This document shows, in pieces, positions 1-9,491 of a stretch of DNA of 64,000 nucleotides; within the stretch, counting starts at the first letter, position 1, and every line of letters starts with the position of its first letter. The position numbers and the translations under genes were made by a program. The notes under the pieces were generated by a model. It was not told the origin of the DNA. It ran no database searches and saw only the letters and a program-made list of their open reading frames with translations. The stretch is from Liolophura sinensis (Eukaryota > Mollusca > Polyplacophora > Chitonida > Chitonidae), in contig NC_088298.1 of NCBI RefSeq assembly GCF_032854445.1, positions 6,042,488 through 6,106,487 on the forward strand, read 5' to 3'.

Positions 1-755
1 AGGTCAAAAGTGGGATTCCGAGAGCTTGTAAGAAATCGGAGATCATTTCCGATGCCACTTGTGAGTTGCTAGGGGAGGTGAAGGGCGTTATATATGTGTG
101 TGTGTGTGTGTATGTGCTAAGTAAGAGTGGGTTAGTACTTAGCGAATGGCCGGTCAAGGTTTAATACAAAGCTGTGTTAGCTAAAGGAATTAAGGATTGC
201 TTTGATTCACGGTATGTCACTAGATGTGACAGCACAGGAAAGCTAGTCAGACACCGGATGATGCAGCTTAAAGATGATTAAGTAGTAAAGAACTTAGTTA
301 TAAGATGTATACTGGCCTCATAAAATGTTATCCTTGAGATAACTCGCTCGGAGAAAGAGAAAGATTGAAGATATGGGAAGACATTATTAGAGGCGACTAT
401 ACTGTGTAGTTACGGCGGGTTATGTCTTAGTTTCATTCTTGCTGCTTGAAGCCGGATGGTTTTAGCTTTTTTATGCTTTGAGGAATTGACTGGAAGACCG
501 GATATATGTGATTTGCTTTAAGGGGAGATTTAACCGGAATCAAGACGGCGCTGAAGATTATTCTGGTACAGTATGACGTGAAATTACGCTGACCTATGGG
601 CCACAGTGTTTCCTTTTAAGATCTCACGCCAGTTCGTTCATTTTACTTGTGACCAACACGTAAAGACCTACCTTCTCCTGGAGGTGCAAAACCAGTGATT
701 ACTGACGGACTCATAGAACTTACAAGGCATCTAAAGAAACCCCCGAGAAGAGCTA
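1..755. other. Upstream region without a gene
   Basis: No open frame or recognisable repeat of note was found apart from a short TG microsatellite near 96-116. The stretch immediately before 756 is the presumed 5' UTR and promoter of the secreted 10-cysteine protein gene, but no clear TATA box was identified. Confidence 0.4.
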
Positions 756-1463
756 ATGGCAGCCACTGTAATGCACCCAAACATGTTGAATCTATTTGTA
801 ACATTGGTTGTTATTGGTCAAGTGCGTTCCATCAACGTGAATCAAGTAAATAGAGACTTGCAGGCTGGAGGAGAGCATTTATGCAAATACTGCTGGGCGT
901 GCGTTTATGCGGAGCATTGTGATTGGGCTTGTTTTTTTCGAGTGTCGGAGTACTGTGATTTTTGCGTGTACAGTTTCCATTGTTACACAACTTGTCCTAT
1001 TTGTGTGGCGATGAATGAAGCCACGCTGGGACACAGTGAAAGTAGTACGGTAACTGCGAGAGAGACGTCAATACTTGGTGATGATTTCGGCATGGTCATA
1101 AAACTGACAACTCCAATAACAGGGGCAATGACAGAAAAATCTAGTTTACCAACGGGAGGAACGTTTAAACACAAAAATGCCAGCGAGAAGGAATTTTCAG
1201 CAAACTTTCAAGCAAGAAAAGAATCAGAGGATGGCGAAAACTCAAAAGCAGACGAAACCATTGGAATGTATTCACGCATTGCAGCTGAGGAATCAAAACG
1301 TACTGCAGTCGACAACTCTGGAATCTCAAACAATGGAGGCTTTAAACCAGACAACTTTCAGTCGTCCGGTGACGATGATGGAAATCAGCTTCAGGCGACT
1401 CATTATATTGAAGCAGACGACATTTCTTCTTCCGGTGATGATCAGGAGACAATGAAAGCGTAA
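756..1463 (+). CDS. Secreted protein with symmetric 10-cysteine module and acidic tail
   Basis: An uninterrupted 235-residue frame. The first ATG is at 756, but Met10 (783) has a better context (A at -3) and opens directly into a hydrophobic signal peptide (about residues 10-25, LNLFVTLVVIGQV), so it may be the real start. Cysteines are at 43, 46, 49, 55, 59, 67, 70, 76, 80 and 83. They form two copies of C-x2-C-x5-C-x3-C (46-59 and 67-80), each containing VY-x-x-H before its third Cys and each flanked outside by one extra Cys two residues away. Residues about 90-235 are Ser/Thr/Asp/Glu rich, with two related acidic motifs (SSGDDDG and SSGDDQE), and look disordered. I do not recognise the family. 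An extracellular disulfide-rich role is inferred from the signal peptide and Cys spacing. Codon choice and the intact frame over 700 bp support a real gene; upstream exons cannot be excluded. Confidence 0.7.
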   Translation: MAATVMHPNMLNLFVTLVVIGQVRSINVNQVNRDLQAGGEHLCKYCWACVYAEHCDWACFFRVSEYCDFCVYSFHCYTTCPICVAMNEATLGHSESSTVTARETSILGDDFGMVIKLTTPITGAMTEKSSLPTGGTFKHKNASEKEFSANFQARKESEDGENSKADETIGMYSRIAAEESKRTAVDNSGISNNGGFKPDNFQSSGDDDGNQLQATHYIEADDISSSGDDQETMKA

Positions 1464-1560
1464 CAATTTGGTACTATTTACCGGTGATAGACATACAATC
1501 GATAAGTGGAAAGATTTTTTGAAACGTATTAAAAGAATATGTAGTGGAGAAACGACGAGG

Positions 1561-1592
1561 AACAGTTGATTCTTTTTCAAGAATCAACTGTT
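1561..1592 (+). other. Perfect 14-bp stem hairpin with TTTC loop (3' UTR)
   Basis: AACAGTTGATTCTT pairs perfectly with AAGAATCAACTGTT across a TTTC tetraloop. It lies about 100 bp after the stop codon of the secreted protein gene and before its likely poly(A) signal, so it should be in the 3' UTR. The core 18 bases recur at 1643-1660. Confidence 0.8.
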
Positions 1593-1642
1593 GCGAGTTG
1601 TGTCTCCTACTTAAACGTGTTTGTAGTAATGTAACAATTATC

Positions 1643-1660
1643 GATTCTTTTTCAAGAATC
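1643..1660 (+). other. Second hairpin with the same 18-base core
   Basis: The 18-mer GATTCTT-TTTC-AAGAATC is identical to 1568-1585 but has only a 7-bp stem because the outer flanks do not pair. It ends 21 bp before an AATAAA. Confidence 0.75.
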
Positions 1661-1681
1661 ACGCGGTGTCATTTCAAACAA

Positions 1682-1687
1682 AATAAA
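1682..1687 (+). other. Probable poly(A) signal
   Basis: AATAAA about 220 bp downstream of the stop at 1463, followed by a genomic A run. It would give a short 3' UTR that includes both hairpins. Confidence 0.5.
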
Positions 1688-1689
1688 AA

Positions 1690-3220
1690 AAAAACGTTAA
1701 TCACAATTAGCGTCAATGAATGCTCTTTCGTGACGACTGAGCTGCATTATTTGCATATTGGAATATAATACGTAGCATGGTTGATCTTTCGTGACAATGT
1801 TACATGAAGTTTTAGTGGAACAGAGTTAGACCTTTTAGTCACTGTGAGTCCAGTCGGTTGTACTCTATATAGATTCCTACTGGGTTTGTAAGAGTATGGA
1901 CAGTGACTAGGTCTATGATTAGTTATTCGAGAAAGTAAACCTGAACTGATTGAAGCCTACATATAATCTAGGGAAGTCTGATAGCAGATTATACAATCTC
2001 TGTCACGTTGACACAACCAGGCCTCGAAAAATCCATGTTCGTTATCAGAATGCCACAAATTAGACCCACCAGTTCACCTTGCTGTTCATATTTGTGCGTA
2101 GGAGAATTGATGACGCTACTCTGCCTTTTCTCACATTGGCAACATTTGGGGCTTTGGAAATGAAGGTGAAGAACGAAACTGTTAGAAAATGAATTTTCAA
2201 ACAGTTTGATCAACACATTGATCAAAAACGAATGGAACCTTTATACATAACATTGTTATGATCGGTTAGACAAAGGACTGACGTCACAACAAGCGTTTAA
2301 ATTGGTCTAAAAGGAACTGGTTGTATCGTCTTCCCGGATAGCTCTGTGGGATATTGCAATGTTTAAAACCTTTGTGTGCGCGCGTGTGTGTGCGCGTGTA
2401 TGTGTGTGTGTTAGTGGTGGTGTTGTCAAAGTGAAAACTTCTTCAGAGGCGTGAAGGAAGCATAATCAGAAGAAACCTGAAAAATATAAAATTGACAGTT
2501 TTGTTTGAAAATTCTAGACATCATTTCTACGAATGTCATGATCTCAATATCCGTATATTAATTCCATTACCCATAGCGGTTTCACGTCATTTTTTCTTCT
2601 CTTTTTGGTTTCACATATCGTCTGACCTTTACCGATGTAATGTGCACTAACGTATTTTAAGCTGATATTCTGAAATGAAATCTTCGCTTTGTTATGAGAA
2701 AAAGTGTTGGGACGTCATCATATGGTTAATATCATCAAACTGATATTATTTATTTGATTGTTGTTAATGCTCAAGAATCTATGTCCATACAATTCACGTA
2801 TATATGGTTAAAAGGCAAAACAGGGTTTGGGTGACGTAAGCGAGAACAGCCGCGTTCTCGGGTTATAGAAATAACTCGCTCCTGATTGGATAAAACTGAT
2901 AACATGGCGTCGCTCTCGATTGTCTTAATATGTCTGATTTTTCTCACTATGAAATACGATATCTTGGTTGTGCAAAATCACATAATAAAAGCTGGACATT
3001 TTATATTTCCTGTGTGATACTTTATCGAGGCATATACCTTTGATCTATTGCTGCGTTTTCTTTTAACCTGCCTTGGATTCGCCGCAACCTATTGGCCTCT
3101 AACCATTCAAGAGCCTCCACTAGTACAGCTACAACTTTATACCAGATGGTTTCTCTGGTACCTAGCTAAGGGCGGTGTTTTATTCGGCACTCTATTATTA
3201 TTCGGTTCCCTTTTTACCAT
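1690..3220. other. Intergenic, no gene supported
   Basis: AT-rich sequence with a TG/CG microsatellite at about 2371-2412. Short open frames here show no domain, signal peptide or splice support. Confidence 0.4.
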
Positions 3221-3221
3221 A

Positions 3222-3310
3222 TCCTGGAAATCGTCCGCCATTAAAGTGCAATATTCTTGAGTCAGACGCTGAATACCAAATATAAATAAATAAATAAATA
3301 AATAAATATG
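3222..3310 (+). repeat. SINE-1 3'-end fragment
   Basis: Decayed copy of the SINE-1 3' end: TTCTTGAGT, a degenerate GGCGTAAAACACCAA block, then an (AAAT)n tail at 3280-3308. The 70-residue open frame at 3048-3260 runs into it and is not annotated. Confidence 0.55.
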
Positions 3311-3835
3311 TAAATGAATAATTAAAACAAAACACGGCGCTCATTGGAGCTTACTTAGATGTATTTAGAGAGTCCCCTGTTTCCATAAGCTAAATATCAA
3401 AACAATAGTTTTTAGAAATGAATCGGCTCGAAATTTCACTGGAAAGCTTATACGATGGGTTTATTAAATCATTTTGAGTATTTTTACACCGATGACGTCT
3501 ACTAAATTGTTTTTACGTAATAAATTTTTATCTGGGTTGTAGAGGCTGTGTCAGTTGAAGATATTTAAGCATTTGTATAAACAGTTAGAAGACCCCAGTT
3601 GTGATAAATGGACTGTGGTTCGTTACCGGTGACCATTTGCCAGAAATGATAGTGTCGTTACTACTCTGCTTTTACTTTCCATGTCATTTTTCCACCCATT
3701 TATTTATGTATTTGATTCGTGTTTTACGCCGTATATGACGGCAGGTAGCATCATGAAGCATCACGGAAATGAGCTTTGATAGCATAAACAGTTTGAAAAG
3801 TCTACCTCTCAGTAAGGACATTTTCAAACTTTACG

Positions 3836-4078
3836 CTGAAAAAATTAATCTGTTAATTTTAACAGAAAATCTATTGTCTGAGTGATTCTTGAATGTACTC
3901 TGTTATTGTAACATAATGTTACATTCAACATAATATCTGTATGGTCCAACAGAATCTTTCCGTTAAATTAACCGAATATGGGTGTCATAATTAACAGAAT
4001 AATCTGTTACAATAGCAGAATACATTCTAGCATCACTGTCAATACATAAAATTTAAAGACCAATTTTTTAAGCGTGTC
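3836..4078. mobile_element. Foldback MITE-like element
   Basis: Ends are inverted repeats: the left end reads AAAAATTAATCTGTTAATTT, and the right end mirrors it as CCAATTTTTTAAGCGTGT. Inner arms, GAGTGATTCTTGAATGTA and TACATTCTAGCATCACT, also pair. No coding capacity. The same arms recur at about 6.0, 25.8 and 45.1 kb. Confidence 0.7.
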
Positions 4079-4369
4079 AGATTATTATCTAATATCACAC
4101 AATTTGTTTTTTTTTCAATTTCCTTTAATAAACTGTTTCACAACATCAACTTCCACTATTCAAAATGACTACTAACCACAAAAATGTCATTATTTTCATA
4201 ATTTTAAACCCCAGCATCCTAGCACTTGATAACACCCGGATGTGATGGGATTTGGCTGATAGGGATAACAAGGTTCTCAAGAGTTCGCGGGTGGTCCAGT
4301 CATTGGGCTGAGGAAACTAGAGGTCACGGAGGAAGCCGTCCGACCTTTATAACCTTAGAATGTAAATTA

Positions 4370-4556
4370 CATAATTATATGTAGCGTTATAACTATTGTT
4401 ATACGCTTTACTAAAGAATATTTCACTTATACAATGCCAGTAGGTTAGAAAAGCCAGGCAGGGCCCCGTGGGAAACTCGCGACCAGGTGCAGGTTGGAGC
4501 CAGAGGGAGCCATCATGAGCTGGACTTGAAGTCACAACGACCGCATTGGAGAAAGG
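4370..4556 (-). repeat. SINE-1 copy
   Basis: Contains AAGAATATTTCACTTATAC, GTGGGAAACTCGCGACC and CATGAGCTGGACTTGAA, the signature blocks of SINE-1 read from tail to head. Confidence 0.65.
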
Positions 4557-5047
4557 TTTATTAATCCCCCTTTATGTGCAGATATAGGATGTCTAATATG
4601 ATTTTTCTAATAAAACTTTTGCCAGCTCCCCCCACCCCGCGACGCAAATAACACCATCATATTTAAAAAGAATGCATTTTTGAATGTTAAGGTGCACTTT
4701 TGTTACCCCACACTTCTACCCATATAAACATTAAAGTTTAACAACCCTGTCTCCCATATAGTGTTTCCTTCCGGTGACCGAAACATCATTTCCGGGAAAA
4801 ACGTTGACGATGTCGCCGAGGAGTACCAGACTGGCCTGACTGGAACCTTATGAAGCTCAAAGTAAATGAGGCTTTATGTATGCCCACCGTTGATGTTCAT
4901 ATTCCAACTCCATTAAAAGTGTTAATTTTTTATAACTCTGTTTCAAGTGTTATTTTAAAGTGTGTTGAAATAAGAACACTTTACAGAGTGATTTACACAT
5001 AATAAAAAAGTAAAAATAAAATTTGTCAGACAACTGCTTTAATTACA

Positions 5048-5195
5048 GTCACTCCCACCGCCGTACGAGGCGAGGTCTGCCAGCATCTTGCGGATCTGCC
5101 CGATGTCCCCTCAGCAAAATGCTGTCCGCAGTCGTATAAGTGAAATATTCCTGAGAACGGCGTAAAACACCGATCAAATAAATAAATAATAGTCA
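5048..5195 (+). repeat. SINE-1 3' half
   Basis: GAGGTCTGCCAGCA through GTGAAATATTCCTGAGAA and GGCGTAAAACACCGATC to an (AAAT)n tail; 5' truncated. Confidence 0.7.
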
Positions 5196-5469
5196 CACCT
5201 CGTGATCTTTACAGTGGTAAATGTAATACTTGAGTTTTAAGCGTATAAGCCCTAGATTTTTTCTCACACATCAGACGGCTGCCAGCTTAGAAGGTGGAGG
5301 AAACCCGCGTAGACAAACCTCATGACTTAAAGCTGGAGGCTGGGTTCGAACCCACAGCAGCAAGACTCGGAACTTCGGAGAGCAGCCATTATACAGTTCC
5401 AACTAGCCAGCGATTTCATAGCTACATGTTACAGAGGTCATACTAAAGACTTTAAAAATGTTAGTTGTT

Positions 5470-5700
5470 GCTGCCTCCCTTGACGCACAGCACTGAGAGT
5501 TTAGAGCAAGGAAAGAGGACTGGTTGGCTCGATGTCAGTATAATATGACTCAGTGTGTGTCATGTCTGGTGGCTTCGGCATGATACTTCAGTGGCGGCAG
5601 CACAGGTTTGCCCTGTCTCAAGAAGACACAGTACATGTACACACAACTAATGACTCCTTGTCATATGGCTGAAAATTGTTAAGCACAACACATCTTCATT
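5470..5700 (+). repeat. SINE-2 related copy
   Basis: Block beginning near GAGAGTTTAGAGCA and ending GACTCCTTGTCATATGGC-TGAAAATTGTT, closely similar to the copy at 21.93-22.17 kb. The 3' part is shared with SINE-2. Confidence 0.6.
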
Positions 5701-6039
5701 CAATCCAGCTAACTGTTACAAAAGCCATTTTCCCGCGGACGTTCTTTGCAAATGTTACATGTACATGCAAATGGGGTAATGTCCAAACTTATGGCACATT
5801 TCGCCCCATTTCGACCTCATGGATTAGAGACATAGCTTAGAGTTCCTGCTGATAGAATCCATCTGGCCGTTCTGTCCTCCAGCCTGGTACAAAACATGTA
5901 TGTGCTGATTTGTTCCATTAAGCCGTGTATAATACGATAATAAGATAAAACGAAAATTAATTAATCGATATCGAAAAAAAAAAAAACCATTTATTGATAA
6001 GCATAAAAAATTAAGGATAATGACACATGATAACTCATG

Positions 6040-6728
6040 CACTAAAAAGTTAATCTGCTAATATTAAAACGTAGTTTGTTATTAAAACACTATATTCTGT
6101 CATATTCAACACAGCATTCTGTTAGTTTCAGTCCGCGAAATGGACGCCCATTTCAGTGGTAGCACAGCGTGGTTGTAACGGAGAACAAAGAACTGTGGCC
6201 AAAACTGTGGCCAAAAACAGCCATTCATAGCACATTTAACAGAAAGTCTTGTCTGAGTGACGCTAAAATGTATTTTGTTATTAAAACACTATATTCTGTC
6301 ATATTCAACACAGCATTCTGTTAGTTTCAGTCCGCGAAATGGACGCCCATTTCAGTGGTAGCACAGCGTGGTTGTAACGGAGAACAAAGAACTGTGGCCA
6401 AAATGGACAGCCATTCATAGCACATTTAACAGAAAGTCTGTTTTTTGAGTAATGCTAGAATGCATTTTGTTATTATACCACTGCATTCTGTCATATTCAA
6501 CGTACCATTCTGTTAGTTTAATAGAGCCTTTATGTTGGATATGACTGAAAAATTGTTAACTACGGCGTTAAACCGGAAGAACTCACTCACTCACTCACTT
6601 TATGTTGGATTAATACAATATGAGTGGTATACTTAACAGAATAATCTACTGTAACAGCAGAATACATTCTACCATCCCTCAGACAACAGAATTTCTGTTC
6701 AATTCAACAGATTAATTTTTTGAGTGTG
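6040..6728. mobile_element. Foldback MITE with internal duplication and nested SINE
   Basis: Outer arms match the 3836-4078 MITE (left AAAAAGTTAATCTG, right CAGATTAATTTTTTGAGTGT). The interior holds two direct copies of a ~165-bp block (6078-6249 and 6277-6439) that is absent from the other MITE copies, and a 57-bp SINE-2 end at 6541-6597. Confidence 0.7.
6541..6597 (+). mobile_element. 57-bp SINE-2 3'-end insertion with 13-bp TSD
   Basis: Starts ATGACTGAAAAATTGTT and ends in (ACTC)n. It is bracketed by perfect 13-bp direct repeats CTTTATGTTGGAT at 6528-6540 and 6598-6610, and the flanking MITE sequence is continuous once one repeat is removed. Confidence 0.85.
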
Positions 6729-6729
6729 G

Positions 6730-8970
6730 TTAGGTAATACATATATTGTATGCGCTTATTATCCTATAGTAGCCAACCTCCAACCTCACTCTTCATAAGG
6801 TGTTTCATATCCTAAACAAAAGACGACAATATTTTAAAACATTTGTTAAATCATCAGTTGAAAGTCCTTTTCATTTCACGTGGTTTTACTGCGCGTAGTC
6901 AACAACATTGTTAATTAAGAAAAGAACAGAACATCCTGTCGTAAGTAAACATTCGTTCACTTTTCCTTCTGTGTCAGAAGTTACTCACATTCTGGCGGGA
7001 GTTCACACGTGCTGGTAGGATTACGACCGGCATTCCATGAGAAATCAGGTCGGTGTTTTTTGCCCTCCGGCAAAGAAGATTTTCTATATAAGAGCAAACA
7101 GCACTAATCTCACGAGCATGTCAGTACCGGTTTGTAGCGTCCTGTTTGAGTGTTGGCTGAAAATGTGGAAGTTCAGGTTCTTATTCATGTATAATCCTTA
7201 ACGTTATTCTATACTCAGTTAGTCTTCATCCGTTCACTGAATCGAATAACTCATTATTTCAGAAATCTCGAAATATTTTTCTTATTTTTGTGCCCCTATA
7301 AAGGCCAAGATGGTTTTTAACGTTCAACAGAAAATACAACACAAAACTAAGAATGTATATATTCATCGATAAAGTACCCCACAAAAACATGCCCTTTTGT
7401 CTTTGTAATGTTGCATAGCGGAGATATCGCAGCTTAAAGTTAGCAAAATCGCACACACTTGAGTTGATTTGTTATAAATTTTGATCAGTCTGGCGCCAGT
7501 TATCTCTATAGCAGCTGTCACATTGTCCTCGCTGCTCTGGTTTTATTATCTCTATCCTTTACGCTTTTAATTATATCGTAACAATTCCAGATTAAAAAGT
7601 ATAAAAATATAAATGCTAATTTAAGGAAAAAACCTCTAAAAATCGAAGTAGGCATCACTAAATACACCACTTAAAACTATGCAAAAATATACTTTCATTT
7701 ATTTCTTTTCACATTTTTGTGAAAAGAGTTAAAGGCGATAAGACAACTTAATTCTACGGTGGGCTTTCTGAACCATTCTATCGGTGTTTAGGAACTCTGA
7801 CGTCACAGGAATGTTCCTAACTCTAATCACGATACTGTATGCTGGAAAAACTCTTTTCACCCATGAGTAACTGAAAAAGTGTTCCCAAAAATTCGTACAT
7901 TCTTGTGAAAATCAGGAAAAATGGTGATGTGACGTCAGAGTTCCTATATACCGTCAGTATGGCTCATAAAGCCCACCACAATAGTAAAATATTTCAATAC
8001 CTTTCAACACTTAAAAAATGTGAAAAAATATATAAAAGTATTTTCACGCATAGTTTTCAGCTGTCTGTATGATGAACCTTACTTCATATTTCAACTTTCT
8101 TCTACTTTGATATTGATAAATCAAACATATGAGATAACATTCCCGCTTAGATCAGTCATTTTCTCTTTTTTCTTGAATGATAGGTAATATTACTTGTTGT
8201 ATTTTCTTCAGTTTAAACCATGTGTCTTACATGTAACTGAGGTAAGTAAAAACTAAGATATTGATGTTTGACGATACAGGTAATATTTCAATGATTTTAA
8301 CTTGAAATCCAGATTTTGCGGCTTGTATCCCCTCCCCTCCTCCCTGTCCCCAGTACAGCAAATTAGAGGCAACAAGATGAACTTAAAAGTCCAGCTTTTC
8401 CAGTTTTCATCAGTGACCCCGATTGTTAACGAGTTGAAATAGTGACTTTCGGTTCGGCGAATGTAATCCATTTCTATTTTTAGATATATTTTCTTTAATT
8501 CCTTTGGGCTGCCACTATTCGTTTTTTCACCTTGTTAAGTTCCATTCTAGGTATAAATTTGTGTGTTTTTCAGAGAATAGTGGGGGATGCAGACTAACAG
8601 GCAAAAGTAATGAAAAGTCCCGTGTCACCGGCCTGTGTGCGAGTGGGTTTGACCCCTGTCAGCTGTTTCACAATTTTGTGATAAATTTCATCGGTCAACA
8701 GCCATCAAGAATTTGACTTTATGTCTCAGGGAACGATGCTTATGGGGCCAAAGGTTAACATGTAAGTAAATGGGAAATTAATCATGGTGTGTAGGCATTA
8801 ATAGGCTAAACACCTGGATTGTTGATTGGCCATCCCGATTCGCATATGACGTCATATACTTTAGAAAACATCCCCAGTGACGTTGGAAATAATGTAAATA
8901 TGAGAAAGCAAATATGCCCCAGAAATGAAACAAAAAAGAAGAAGCAAAGTCATTGGATTTAACTTCTTTG
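6730..8970. other. Intergenic, no gene supported
   Basis: AT-rich, with no frame that combines length, splice sites and composition. It lies just beyond the predicted 3' end of peptide gene A. Confidence 0.4.
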
Positions 8971-8971
8971 T

Positions 8972-8977
8972 TTTATT
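8972..8977 (-). other. Probable poly(A) signal of peptide gene A
   Basis: AATAAA on the minus strand, 515-520 bp downstream of the gene A stop codon. The paralogous gene C has one at nearly the same distance (27832-27837). Confidence 0.5.
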
Positions 8978-9134
8978 TCTGTATTACTGGCTAAACACCG
9001 AGCATATGTCATCATCATTTAACAGTAACTCTTCACGTATCCTTAAAACAGAAGATCGTGTCCACAGCACGTGTCTAGGTTTGTAAACACTAAAAATAAT
9101 AAAAAAAAAACAAACAACAAAAAACAACAAATAA

Positions 9135-9230
9135 TGTAGTTGAGCAGTCGTAATATATGGTCTGCCTTCGTTTTCTTCGGGATGCCTTGTAATGGAACCG
9201 TCAGAAAGAGAATTTTAAACGAAACTTATT
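9135..9230 (-). other. 3' UTR block conserved among the peptide paralogs
   Basis: Shares GGTTCCAnTACnAG and a later TATTACGACT block with 27898-28025 and 19535-19640, always downstream of a cysteine exon copy on the minus strand. It has no consistent open frame, so a 3' UTR element is more likely than a third coding exon. Confidence 0.5.
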
Positions 9231-9491
9231 TCTATTCGCACTTAAGCACTGTTAACACTGGCAAGCAATCTGTAAACAAAGCACAGATACAAACAAAAGA
9301 GACAAAAAATCTGTCACCAAGGGCGACAACATTTATCGACTAATATCGCTAAAAGTTATGGGAAATTCTTAAACATAAAAATCTGAAAACAACAAAATTG
9401 TCCGTGACTGAATACGCCGGAACAGGAGCTCCGTCTTCGACAAGGTACGAGTGATAACGCCATCCCGCTTCCGGTTGAGCCATTTTGCGCA

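Noticed and set aside
1561..1660. Histone 3' stem-loops
   Set aside because: The TTTC loop matches, but the stem base is not GG/CC, the stems are 14 and 7 bp rather than 6, and the neighbouring gene is not a histone.
3048..3260. 70-codon hydrophobic frame
   Set aside because: Overlaps a decayed SINE-1 end and has no further support.
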